A stretch of 64,000 bases of DNA from Nocardioides sp. LHD-245 (GTDB lineage Bacteria; Actinomycetota; Actinomycetes; Propionibacteriales; Nocardioidaceae). Positions 45,453 to 53,780 of this stretch are shown here, piece after piece. Below the pieces are notes generated by a model, which saw only the letters and a program-made list of their open reading frames with translations, did not search any database and had not been told where the DNA came from. Positions within the stretch are counted from its first letter, which is position 1. Every line of letters starts with the position of its first letter. The position numbers and the translations under genes are program-made. The stretch is from positions 124,001-188,000 of the forward strand of contig NZ_JAVFWN010000012.1 in NCBI RefSeq assembly GCF_030929495.1, written 5' to 3'.

Positions 45453-46892
45453 GGCTCTTCACAGTTGACGGTGTAGGAGTTGGGGTCTGAAGCCGCCGGT
45501 CTCGAGCAGGCTGCGGGCGATGTAGTTGGTGAGGTTGCGGAACCCGAGTGCGGAGCCGCGGAGGTGTTCGAGCCGTCCGTTGATGGCCTCGGTGGGTCCG
45601 TTGCTGGTGCCGGGGCGGTCGAAGTAGGCGAGCACGTCGGCGGCCCGCTTCTTCAACGTCCTGCCGAGCTTCGCGACCTCGATCAGTGCCTTGGGGACGC
45701 TGGCGCTGAGGTCGGCGATGAGCTTGACCATCAGCTCGCGGGCGTGAGCCCGGTCCTGGGTGCGGTAGGCGGTGATCATGCGCTGGTAGATGCCCCAGGT
45801 CGCTTCGACCTCGACGTGCTGGTCGTCGACGAACAGTCGGTTGAGCCTGTCGATCTGTCGGTCGGTGAGCAGCCCGGTGCCGGTATGCAGAGTGCGTCGC
45901 GCCTTGTAGAGCGGGTCGTCCTTGAAGCCGCGGTGGCCGTGGATGGCGAGCTGGACCCGGCGGCGGCACTGGTCGAGTGCGTCGCCGGCGAGCCGGACCA
46001 CGTGGAAGGGATCCATCACCGCGACCGCGTCGGGGACCTCTTCGGCAGCAGCGGTCTTGAAGCCGGTGAACCCGTCCATCGCGACCACCTCGACGCCGTC
46101 GCGCCAGGCATCGGGGCGTTCGGTGAGCCAGGCCTTGAACGCCGACTTCGACCGACCCTCGACCATGTCGAGCAGGCGTGCGGGGCCGGTGCCGTCGCGG
46201 ACCGGGGTGAGGTCGATGATCACGGTGACGTACTTGTCGCCGCGCCGGGTGTGGCGCCACACGTGCTCGTCCACGCCGATCACCGCGACCCGGTCGAAGC
46301 GGTCCTCCTTGTCGATCAGGACCCGCTTGCCTTCGGCCAGGACCGCGGCGTTGGCGGTGTTCCAGGCGACCCCGAGCCCTTCGGCGACCCGGGCGACGGT
46401 GAGGTGTTGGACCACGATGCCTTCCAGGGCCCACCGCAGGCCGGTGCGGGTCAGCTTCGCCCGCGGCTCGGCGGCGCGGCGGGTGTCTTGGCGCCACACG
46501 TGTCCGCAGCCGGTGCACTTGTAGCGACGGATCGAGACCAGCAGCGTGGTCGGGCGCCAGCCCAAGGGGACGTGTGCCAGCCGCCTGGTCACGGTGTCGC
46601 GAGGTGCGCCTTGGCAGCCGCAGCGTCGACACCACCCCTCGCTGCCGTCGTCGGCGTCGACGACGCGGCAGGCCAGGACCGCACGGTCGGGCTTGAGGTT
46701 TTGGCCGACGACCTCGAGACCGAGGTCGTCGAGGCGGCAGCAACTTGGTCAGGTCAGGGCGCGCGAAGGTAGCGTCAGGCAAGTCGAGGTCTTCCGGATG
46801 GCGAGCGTGAGAACTTCCATCCTCGGGAGACCTCGACATCTATCCCGGGACCGCCACGCCAGCGCTCGTTACACCCTCAACTGTGAAGAGCC
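45453..46892. mobile_element. ISL3-family insertion sequence, 1440 bp
   Basis: Terminal inverted repeats start GGCTCTTCACAGTTGA (45453-45468) and end TCAACTGTGAAGAGCC (46877-46892); the match extends to 22 of 23 positions. The flanks are a perfect 8-bp target duplication AGTTTGAA (45445-45452 and 46893-46900), the usual length for ISL3. The one gene is a transposase on the minus strand. Intact duplications suggest a recent insertion. Confidence 0.93.
45459..46839 (-). pseudogene. ISL3-family transposase with an N-terminal frameshift
   Basis: The intact frame from GTG 46592 to 45459 gives 377 residues of ISL3 transposase: CTGCGHVW zinc motif, VIGVDEHVWRH and VVAMDGFTGF with catalytic Asp residues, and TSNGPTEAINGRLEHLRG with the Glu. 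The N-terminal zinc motif CRRCGC and LGLEVVGQNLKPDRAVLACR lie upstream in the same frame but are cut off by a TGA. The expected start LPDATFARPDLTKLL is in another frame from ATG 46839. The shift is at about 46733-46740, consistent with one extra C. It is either inactivated or relies on frameshifting. The stop lies in the left inverted repeat. Confidence 0.8.
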
Positions 46893-46908
46893 AGTTTGAA
46901 CCCAAGGG

Positions 46909-48114
46909 TTAAGACTGCGCCGGGTCGGCGTCAGTTCCGGTTAAGACTGAGCCGGGTGGGCGGACCTCGGGTACGTCGCGCGCGGCGAACCAGCGGGCCA
47001 GGGGAAGCAGGGTCAGCACCAGCACCATCGGGACCACGAAGCCGAACCGCAGCTCGTCCTGACCGACGACCCCGGTGAGCACCGCGCCGAGCAGACCGCC
47101 CACGTAGTTGAACTGGTTGAACCGGGCGATCACCGTGTCGACCCGCTCGACCGAGCCGCCGGCGATCCGGGCCGCCGCCGAGAAGCTCAGCGGCGCCACC
47201 ACCGAGATGCCGGCCCCGGTCAGCGTGAAGCCCAGGACGGCGACCGGCCAGGTCGGGGCGGCGGTCACCACGGCCAGACCACCGCAGGCGACCACGGCCC
47301 CGATCCGCAGGACCGGCGTCGCGCCGTACCGCTCGACCAGCGAGTCGCCGGCCAGGCGCACCACCAGGCTCGCCAGGAGGTAGGGCAGCGTCGCGAGCGC
47401 GACCCAGCGTGACGGCGCGTCGACCACCTCGTCGAGGTAGATCGCGCCCCAGGTCTGCGCGGCCGTGTCGACCATGTAGAAGACGACCATGCCGAGACCG
47501 ACCAGGAGGATCGGCCGCCAGGGGATCGCCGGGCCGGCGCCGGGGCGACCGGGGTCGCCGGGGTCGCGGGTCCGGGGTAGGAAGGCCGCGCCCGAGGCGA
47601 GCAGCGGCACCACCGCGACTAGGGCGGTCCAGGCCAGGTCGAGGTCGGCCGTTGCGAGGGTCGCCGCCGCACCGAGCAGGCCGCCGAAGGTCCACGCCCC
47701 GTGGAAGCTCGGGAGGATCGTGCGGCCGAAGCGCCGCTCCAGGGCGACCGCCTGCATGTTGGTGGTCGCGTCGACCATGCCGAGGCCGACGCCGTACCCG
47801 CCGACACCGACGAGGAATGCTGCCCACGCGGGCGCGGCGAGCATCAGGGCCGCGCCGCCGGCGACGAGCACCAGCCCGGCCCGCAGCACCCGCGCGCTCG
47901 CCGTCCGGGCCGCGAGCCGCTCCGCGAGCACGGACCCGGCGCCCGCGAGCAGGACGATGGCCAGCAGCACGCCGGAGATGGACAGCTCGGACAGCTCCCA
48001 GCGGTCCTTGAGGTCGGGCAGACGGGTGGTGAGTCCGATGAAGACGAAGCCCTGGGTGGCGAAGCCGAGCGCGACGGCGAGCCGGTACCGGGTCAGGGGG
48101 GCGGTCAGGGGCAT
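46909..48114 (-). CDS. MFS transporter
   Basis: A 401-residue membrane protein with about 12 helices in two halves. The conserved loop between helices 2 and 3 reads GLTTRLPDLKDRWELSE...SVLAERLAAR, and GAWTFGGLLGAAATL lies mid-protein. Similar to small-molecule or sugar MFS efflux/uptake proteins; the substrate is not predictable. ATG 48114 begins MPLTAPLTRYRLAVALGFA. The last ~14 residues (GSVLTGTDADPAQS) are encoded by the hairpin repeat region, and the stop at 46909-46911 lies 16 bp outside the insertion sequence, so the gene is intact. Confidence 0.85.
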   Translation of the reverse strand: MPLTAPLTRYRLAVALGFATQGFVFIGLTTRLPDLKDRWELSELSISGVLLAIVLLAGAGSVLAERLAARTASARVLRAGLVLVAGGAALMLAAPAWAAFLVGVGGYGVGLGMVDATTNMQAVALERRFGRTILPSFHGAWTFGGLLGAAATLATADLDLAWTALVAVVPLLASGAAFLPRTRDPGDPGRPGAGPAIPWRPILLVGLGMVVFYMVDTAAQTWGAIYLDEVVDAPSRWVALATLPYLLASLVVRLAGDSLVERYGATPVLRIGAVVACGGLAVVTAAPTWPVAVLGFTLTGAGISVVAPLSFSAAARIAGGSVERVDTVIARFNQFNYVGGLLGAVLTGVVGQDELRFGFVVPMVLVLTLLPLARWFAARDVPEVRPPGSVLTGTDADPAQS

Positions 48115-48169
48115 GGCGGGATCCTGCCACCGCCCGGGCCGGCCCGGGCGCGACTGGCAGGATGTCCCC

Positions 48170-48730
48170 ATGGCCGATTCCGCGTTCCTGGCCCGCCACG
48201 GCGCGACGGAGTGGAGCGTCGCGGGACGGCACACCTCCCGGACCGACCTGCCGCTGCTCCCGGAGGGCGAGGAGGTCGCGCGCGGGCTGGCCGGCCGGCT
48301 CGGCGGGACCGTCTTCGCCGAGGTACTCACCAGTCCGCTACGCCGCGCCCGGCGTACCGCCGAGCTCGCGGGCTTCCCCGACGCCGAGGTCTGCGACGAC
48401 CTCCGTGAGTGGGGGTACGGCGACTACGAGGGCCGCACCACCGCGGAGATCCGTGAGCAGGTACCCGGTTGGACGGTGTGGACCCACCCGGCTCCGGGCG
48501 GTGAGCCCGCCGCGGCTGTCGCGGCCCGCTGCGACCGGGTCGTCGCCCGGATCCGGGCCGCCGCGGGCCCGGTCCTGGTGGTCGCCCACGGCCACGTGCT
48601 GCGGGCACTGGCCGCCCGCTGGCTCGGCCTGCCGGTCGCCGACGGACGACTCTTCCGCCTCGACACCGCCACGCTCTCCGAGCTCGGCCACGAGCGGGAG
48701 ACCCCCGTGCTGCTGCGCTGGAACAGCTGA
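48170..48730 (+). CDS. Histidine phosphatase family protein
   Basis: A 186-residue phosphoglycerate-mutase-like phosphatase. It has the catalytic RHG in FLARHGATEWS, second Arg in TSPLRRARRTAEL, Glu in LREWGYGDYEGRT and late catalytic His in VVAHGHVLRAL. The cytosolic enzyme dephosphorylates a small metabolite; specificity unknown. ATG 48170 has CAGGAT 6 nt upstream and no ribosome site, suggesting a leaderless mRNA. Divergent from the MFS gene. Confidence 0.9.
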   Translation: MADSAFLARHGATEWSVAGRHTSRTDLPLLPEGEEVARGLAGRLGGTVFAEVLTSPLRRARRTAELAGFPDAEVCDDLREWGYGDYEGRTTAEIREQVPGWTVWTHPAPGGEPAAAVAARCDRVVARIRAAAGPVLVVAHGHVLRALAARWLGLPVADGRLFRLDTATLSELGHERETPVLLRWNS

Positions 48731-48802
48731 GCCCCGGGCCGACCCACACCGACCCGGCCCGGATGCTTGACGAACCGGCCGCGGCGCAGCACGGTGTCGG
48801 AC

Positions 48803-49501
48803 ATGCCGACCGATGAGCCCGGAGCATCCCGCGGCGGCCCCGACGGGGTGCGCGTGGGGTGCCCGCGCTGCCCGGCACCGGTGGCCGAGCTCGGCGACGG
48901 ACGCTGGTCGTGCCCGGACCACGGCATCGTCGTTCCCCTCTGGCGGCCGGTCGTGTCGTCGTACGACGAGTTCGCGGCCCACCTGCTGCGGGTCGGGCCG
49001 CTCTTCCCGACCTTCCTGCCCTGGCCGCTGGGGCCGGGCTGGACGGTGAGCGACTTCGCGGCCGTGGTCGCCGAGGGTGACACCGCGCACGCCACGATGG
49101 CCTGCGTCTCCGGGACCAGTCAGCTCGACGGACCGGTGGACGTGATGGTGATCAGCGAGGAGCCGGGCACCGGCTTCGGTGCCCGTGTCGCCGGCATCGC
49201 CGCCCCCGACGATCCCGAGCGTCTCGACCCCGGTCACGAGGTCGGCGACGGCCCGCCGCCGGTCCGGGTCCGCGTCGACCAGTACCCCGTCGGACTGTGG
49301 CCGGTCTCGGTGAGTGCCAGGCCGGGGGAGTGGGACCGCTCCGTGCTCGCCGGGGAGGCCGGCGGCCGCTGGCTGTGGCTGATCCTGCGCCCCGCCTCGG
49401 CGATCCTGTTGCTGCGCGACGAGTGGATCCTCCGCGACATCTCCGCCACCGGTCCGCAGCTGGTCGCCCTGCCGTTCGGCGGGCCCGCACCCTCCTGGTG
49501 A
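48803..49501 (+). CDS. DUF6758-like zinc-ribbon protein
   Basis: A 232-residue protein. An N-terminal zinc ribbon (GCPRCPAPV ... WSCPDHG, four Cys/His ligands) is followed by a beta-rich domain (LWRPVVSSYDEFAAHL, WPLGPGWTVSDFAAVVAEG, RASAILLL-like PASAILLLRDEWILRD). It matches the actinobacterial DUF6758 family from memory, which is often found near PHP and MarC genes as here. The start is uncertain: GTG 48794 or 48767 are possible. Function unknown. Confidence 0.7.
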   Translation: MPTDEPGASRGGPDGVRVGCPRCPAPVAELGDGRWSCPDHGIVVPLWRPVVSSYDEFAAHLLRVGPLFPTFLPWPLGPGWTVSDFAAVVAEGDTAHATMACVSGTSQLDGPVDVMVISEEPGTGFGARVAGIAAPDDPERLDPGHEVGDGPPPVRVRVDQYPVGLWPVSVSARPGEWDRSVLAGEAGGRWLWLILRPASAILLLRDEWILRDISATGPQLVALPFGGPAPSW

Positions 49502-49576
49502 GGGTGGTGCACGCACTACCCCAGGTCGGGTCGGTGCGCTACTGACCGGACCGCCTCGCCCGACGAGGCTGGAGTC

Positions 49577-51277
49577 ATGTCAGCCAACGAAGCCGCCGAC
49601 CGCGCGTCGTACCCGGCACCGCGTCGCTTCGCCGCGGCCCGCCGCCGGCCGTTCACCGTCTCCGGTCTGCTCCTCATCCTGGCGGTGGGGATCGGCACCG
49701 GCGCGCTCGCCAGTGGGGCCCTCGACCACGGGTGGGGGCGCGCCCTCGCCTACGGGCCGGGCGCGCTGCAGGCCGGCGACTGGTGGACGCTGTTCACCGG
49801 ACCGCTGCTGGCCATCGAGCCCTGGTGCTATCTCCCCGTCCTGCTCAGCTTCGGGCTCTGCGTCGGGTACGCCGAGACCCGGCTCGGCACGCTGCGCACC
49901 GCTCTGCTGTGGCTGGGCACCCAGGTCGGCAGCGTGCTCGTCGCCAGCGGCCTGATCCTGGCCGCCGGGCCGGCCTCGCTCCGGCAGGCGATGGACGTCG
50001 GCCCGTCGGGCGGTGCGCTGGCCGTCGGCGCCGCCATGACCGCCTTCCTGAGCACCGCCCCACGCCGGATCGCCCGCGCCGGGCTGGTCGGCTACGCGGT
50101 CGTCTCCCTGCTCGTCGTCGGGCACCTCGCCGACGTCGTCCACCTGGTCGCGGTCGCCGGCGGCCTGCTGATCGGGTCCCTGATCGGGCCCCGGCGCCGT
50201 CCGGTGGTCAACCGTGACCGGGCGGTCGCCCACCTGCAGCGCGACGGCGGCGGCTCGATCTCCTGGATGACCACGTGGCCGGGGGTGCGCTACCTCTACG
50301 ACCCGCGGGGCGAGGGCTACGTCGCCTACCGCCGGCACCTCGGCGTCGCACTGGCCCTCGGCGACCCGATCGGCACCGCCGGGTGGCGCGACCGCGCCCC
50401 GGCCGCGTTCGCCACCTTCTGCGCCGACGAGCACCTCATCCCCAGCCACTTCGCGGTCAGCGAGCCGGTCGCCCGGGCCATCGGCGGCCGCAGCCTGCAG
50501 GTCGGGGAGGACACCCTGCTCGACCTCCCCGAGCTGGAGTTCCGCGGCAAGCGCTGGCAGGACGTCCGTACGGCGCGCAACCGCGCCGCCCGCGACGGCA
50601 TCCGCTTCGAGCTGGTCGTGCTCGCCGACGCCGCCCCGCACGTCGTCGCGCAGGTCCGGTCGATCAGCGACGGCTGGCTGCGGCGCCAGCGCACACCCGA
50701 GCTGGGCTTCACCCTCGGCGGTGTCGACCACGCGATGGACCCGCGGGTGCGGGTCGCGCTGGCTCTCGACGCCGACGACCGGGTGCACGGGTTCCTCTCC
50801 TGGCTGCCCGTCCACGGGAGCGAGGGCCGCATCGACGGCTGGACCCTGGACCTGATGCGACGCCCGGAGGACGGCTTCCGGCCGGTCATCGAGTTCCTCA
50901 TCGCCGAGTCCTGCCTGGCCTTCAAGGACGAGGGAGCGCGGGTCGTGTCACTGTCGGCGGCTCCGCTGGCCCGCAGCGCGGGGGAGCCCGAGGGCTGGCT
51001 GCAGCGCGGTCTGGAGCGCTCGGCGCGGGTGCTCGAGCCGCTGTACGGCTTCGCCTCGCTGCATGCCTTCAAGGCCAAGTTCTCACCGCGCTGCGAGACC
51101 CTGCACCTGACCTACCGCTCGCTGGCCGACCTGCCCCGGATCGGCGCGGCCGTGCTGGTCGCCTATCTGGTCACGCCGAAGACCCGCGACGCCGGCGTAC
51201 CCGTGGCCCGGTCGCTGCCGCCCGTGACGGTCACCGTCGCGGACCGGACGGACGAGCGGGTCGAGGTCGCCGCCTGA
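49577..51277 (+). CDS. Rhomboid-like membrane domain fused to DUF2156 aminoacyl-lipid synthase
   Basis: A 566-residue protein. The first ~205 residues are six membrane helices with rhomboid-like marks: GPSGGALAV (Ser144) and GHLADVVHLVAVAGGLLIG (His183/His189). Residues ~210-520 match the DUF2156 domain of MprF-type lysyl-phosphatidylglycerol synthases (SWMTTWPGVRYLYDPRGEGYVAY, GDPIG, KRWQDVRTARNRA, SLSAAPLA, LYGFASLHAFKAKFSPRCE). It would add amino acids to membrane lipids, changing surface charge. The usual partner is a flippase domain, not rhomboid. Whether the N-terminus is proteolytic is open. Confidence 0.8.
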   Translation: MSANEAADRASYPAPRRFAAARRRPFTVSGLLLILAVGIGTGALASGALDHGWGRALAYGPGALQAGDWWTLFTGPLLAIEPWCYLPVLLSFGLCVGYAETRLGTLRTALLWLGTQVGSVLVASGLILAAGPASLRQAMDVGPSGGALAVGAAMTAFLSTAPRRIARAGLVGYAVVSLLVVGHLADVVHLVAVAGGLLIGSLIGPRRRPVVNRDRAVAHLQRDGGGSISWMTTWPGVRYLYDPRGEGYVAYRRHLGVALALGDPIGTAGWRDRAPAAFATFCADEHLIPSHFAVSEPVARAIGGRSLQVGEDTLLDLPELEFRGKRWQDVRTARNRAARDGIRFELVVLADAAPHVVAQVRSISDGWLRRQRTPELGFTLGGVDHAMDPRVRVALALDADDRVHGFLSWLPVHGSEGRIDGWTLDLMRRPEDGFRPVIEFLIAESCLAFKDEGARVVSLSAAPLARSAGEPEGWLQRGLERSARVLEPLYGFASLHAFKAKFSPRCETLHLTYRSLADLPRIGAAVLVAYLVTPKTRDAGVPVARSLPPVTVTVADRTDERVEVAA

Positions 51278-51317
51278 CCTGCCGGCCGCGTGCGGGCACC
51301 CGGCGTCGATCCGTGGC

Positions 51318-51323
51318 TAACCT
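51318..51323 (+). promoter_or_regulatory. -10-like TAACCT before the PHP gene
   Basis: TAACCT ends 6 nt before GTG 51330, consistent with a leaderless transcript. No ribosome site lies between. Confidence 0.4.
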
Positions 51324-51329
51324 CGTACG

Positions 51330-52202
51330 GTGACGATCGACCTCCACACCCACTCCAGTGTCAGCGACGGCACGGAGTCGCCCGCCGACCTGGTGCGAGC
51401 TGCGGCGGCGGCCGGCCTGGAGGTCGTCGCGCTCACCGACCACGACACCACGGCGGGCTGGGACGAGGCGGTCGTCGCGGCGGAGGACACCGGGATCGGG
51501 CTGGTCCGGGGGATCGAGGTCAGCACCCGCTACCGCGGCGAGGGGGTGCACCTGCTGGCGTACCTCCCCGACCGGGACGATCCGGCGCTCCGGGCCGAGC
51601 TCGACCGGATCGTCGCGGGGCGCGAGGACCGCGTGCCGGCGATGCTCGCCCGGCTGCGGGACCTCGGCATCCCCGTGACGGAAGAGGCGCTGGCCGAGGT
51701 CAGCCCCGACAACCAGGTGACCGGCCGGCCGCACGTCGCCGACCTGCTGGTGCGGCTCGGCGCGGTCCACGACCGTGACGAGGCCTTCGCCCGCTACCTC
51801 TACGACGGTGGCCCGGCCTTCGTCGACAGGTACGCCGCCGACCTGGTCACCATGCTGGGCCTGGTCACCGGAGCCGGCGGGGTCGCCGTCGTCGCCCACC
51901 CGTGGGGCCGCGCCTCCGCGGGGGTGCTCGACGAGGCGGCCTTCACGGACCTGGCCGCTGCCGGGCTCGGCGGCATCGAGGTCGACCACCTCGATCACGA
52001 TCGGCGGGCCCGGGCCGGGCTGCGGACGATCGCGGGCCGGCTCGGTCTCGTCGTGACCGGCTCGAGCGACCACCACGGCGCCGGGAAGACCGGGCACGAC
52101 CTCGGGAGCGAGACGACCGACCGCGCCCAGCTGGACCGGATCCTCGAGCGGGCCGCCGCCCTCGGCTCACCGACGGGCCTGGCCGGGGGGAGAGGCCGGT
52201 GA
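51330..52202 (+). CDS. PHP-domain phosphoesterase
   Basis: A 290-residue protein of the polymerase and histidinol phosphatase family. Metal-binding motifs are DLHTHSSVSDG at the N-terminus, TDHDTTAGW, GIEVS, a central RPHVAD, VAHPWGR and the late GSSDHHG. It is probably a nucleotide or nucleoside-phosphate phosphatase, like RNase AM or YciV-type proteins; the exact substrate is unknown. The start is GTG 51330 after TAACCT. It overlaps the MarC gene by GTGA, a pair conserved in actinobacteria. Confidence 0.88.
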   Translation: MTIDLHTHSSVSDGTESPADLVRAAAAAGLEVVALTDHDTTAGWDEAVVAAEDTGIGLVRGIEVSTRYRGEGVHLLAYLPDRDDPALRAELDRIVAGREDRVPAMLARLRDLGIPVTEEALAEVSPDNQVTGRPHVADLLVRLGAVHDRDEAFARYLYDGGPAFVDRYAADLVTMLGLVTGAGGVAVVAHPWGRASAGVLDEAAFTDLAAAGLGGIEVDHLDHDRRARAGLRTIAGRLGLVVTGSSDHHGAGKTGHDLGSETTDRAQLDRILERAAALGSPTGLAGGRGR

Positions 52203-52807
52203 TCGAGTACGTCCTGCTCGTCGAGGTCTTCGTGACCCTCTTCGTCATCATGGATCCCGTCGGCACCGTCCCGATCTTCCTGTCGCTGACCGCGGGGCGC
52301 AGTCCCGCCACCGCCCGCCGCGCCGCCTGGCAGGCCGTGGCGGTGTCCTTCCTGGTGATCACCCTGTTCGCGTTCTTCGGCCAGCAGATCCTCAACTACC
52401 TGCACATCTCGCTGCCCGCACTTCAGTGCGCGGGCGGGCTGCTGCTGCTCCTCGTCGCACTCGAGCTGCTGACCGGCAAGGAGGAGGCGATGACCGCGTC
52501 CACCGACGCCAACATCGCCCTGGTGCCGCTCGGCACCCCGCTGCTCGCCGGCCCCGGCGCCATCGTCGCCACCATGCTGTTCGTGCAGGACATCGACACC
52601 TGGGGCGACGGCGTGGCGGTCGCGCTCGGCGTCATCGGGGTCCACCTCGCCCTGTGGGCCGCGATGCGCTACTCGCTGCCCATCCTCCGCCTGATCCGTG
52701 AGGGTGGCGTCCTGCTCGTCACCCGGATCGCGGGCCTCCTGCTCTCGGCCATCGCCGTCCAGCTCGTCGCCGACGCCGTCCGTGCCTTTATCGCCGGCGA
52801 GGGCTGA
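52199..52807 (+). CDS. MarC-family membrane protein
   Basis: A 202-residue protein with six membrane helices. Typical MarC marks are LVEVFVTLFVIMDPVGTVPIF at the N-terminus and LGTPLLAGPGAIVATMLF in the middle. The start is GTG 52199 over the PHP stop. The family was once linked to multiple antibiotic resistance, but its transport role remains undefined. The repeat structure at 52825 follows the gene. Confidence 0.9.
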   Translation: MIEYVLLVEVFVTLFVIMDPVGTVPIFLSLTAGRSPATARRAAWQAVAVSFLVITLFAFFGQQILNYLHISLPALQCAGGLLLLLVALELLTGKEEAMTASTDANIALVPLGTPLLAGPGAIVATMLFVQDIDTWGDGVAVALGVIGVHLALWAAMRYSLPILRLIREGGVLLVTRIAGLLLSAIAVQLVADAVRAFIAGEG

Positions 52808-52824
52808 CGCTGCGGGCCGTGGTC

Positions 52825-52946
52825 GAGTCGTCGGTTCTGACCCGTTGAGTCGTCACTTCTGACCCTGCCAGTCGTCCATCTCCTCGCTGGATCCGGACTC
52901 AACAGGTCAGATTCGACGGCTCGACAGGTCAGAAGCGGCAACTCAA
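52825..52946. repeat. Four 22-24 bp repeats arranged as a long imperfect hairpin
   Basis: Two direct copies of GAGTCGTCnnTTCTGACC (52825 and 52847) face two degenerate copies in reverse orientation (to 52946). Folded back, they form arms of about 45 bp with roughly three-quarters identity and a ~25-nt loop. The structure lies exactly in the gap between the convergent MarC and SDR genes and may end both transcripts. Confidence 0.75.
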
Positions 52947-52948
52947 CA

Positions 52949-53710
52949 TCACTTGCGACCGAGGGACTGGAGGCGCTGGAGGAGCGGGCGGGGTGCCAGG
53001 CGGCTCGCGGTGACGATGGCCTTGTAGCGCTTCGAGGGGATCGACATCGCGCGGCCGCGGTCGAAGTCGGCGAGGGCGTCGTGGACCAGCCGGTCGGGTT
53101 CGAGCCAGAGCAACCGGGGAGCGGAGGTGTCGCGTTCGACACCGAGGCGCTGGTGGAACTCGGTCTTCACGAAGCCCGGGCACAGCGTCATCACGGTGAC
53201 GCCGCGGCCGGCGTACTCCTGGTGGGCCCAGGCGCTGAACGAGTTCACCCACGCCTTCGCCGCGCTGTAGGTCCCGCGGGGGAGGAAGGCGGCGACGCTC
53301 GACACGTTGATCACCCCGCCGCGACCGCGCTCGACCATGCCTCCGAGCGCCGCGTGGGTGAGCCGCAGCACGGCCCGCACCAGGACGTCCTGCTGCGCCT
53401 GCTCGACGTCGACCGGGTTGTCCAGGAAGCGCTTCTTGAGACCGAACCCGGCGTTGTTGACCAGGAGGTCGACCGGCGCCGACCGGTCCGCCAGCCGGGC
53501 CTCGACCCGGGCCAGCGCGTCGAGGGCGGTGAGGTCGGCGGGGAGCACCTCCACCGCGACGGCGTACGACGACCGGAGTTCCGCGGCGACGGACGCGAGC
53601 CGCACCTCGTCGCGGGCCACGAGGACCAGGTCCTGGCCGCGGGCGGCGAGCTGGCGGGCGAACTCCAGGCCGATGCCGGCGGTCGCGCCGGTGACGAGGG
53701 CGGTGGGCAT
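52949..53710 (-). CDS. Short-chain dehydrogenase/reductase (SDR)
   Basis: A 253-residue Rossmann oxidoreductase. The cofactor motif TGATAGIG is at the N-terminus, NNAGFG at ~90, catalytic Ser in NVSSVAAF, and YSAAK (Tyr-x-x-x-Lys). LCPGFVKTEF follows. ARD after the second strand suggests NADP preference. The C-terminal extension (PLLQRLQSLGRK) is basic. Substrate unknown. ATG 53710 has TAGTCT 6 nt upstream, so leaderless. It is divergent from the ParA gene. Confidence 0.92.
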   Translation of the reverse strand: MPTALVTGATAGIGLEFARQLAARGQDLVLVARDEVRLASVAAELRSSYAVAVEVLPADLTALDALARVEARLADRSAPVDLLVNNAGFGLKKRFLDNPVDVEQAQQDVLVRAVLRLTHAALGGMVERGRGGVINVSSVAAFLPRGTYSAAKAWVNSFSAWAHQEYAGRGVTVMTLCPGFVKTEFHQRLGVERDTSAPRLLWLEPDRLVHDALADFDRGRAMSIPSKRYKAIVTASRLAPRPLLQRLQSLGRK

Positions 53711-53780
53711 GCCGCAAGACTAGGAGCACCCCGGGCCCGGCGCGGGGACGCGCCGCGGGCCATCCGGCATGATGGGGGCG

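Larger units (their letters stand above)
45431..46930. terminator. Hairpin split by the insertion sequence
   Basis: CGCCGACCCGGCGCAG (45431-45446) is the exact reverse complement of CTGCGCCGGGTCGGCG (46915-46930). Removing the element and one 8-bp target copy rejoins them as a 16-bp stem with a 20-nt loop that itself folds (AACCC-aa-GGGTT). It lies between the convergent membrane-protein and MFS genes, so it is the likely shared terminator. Confidence 0.7.
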
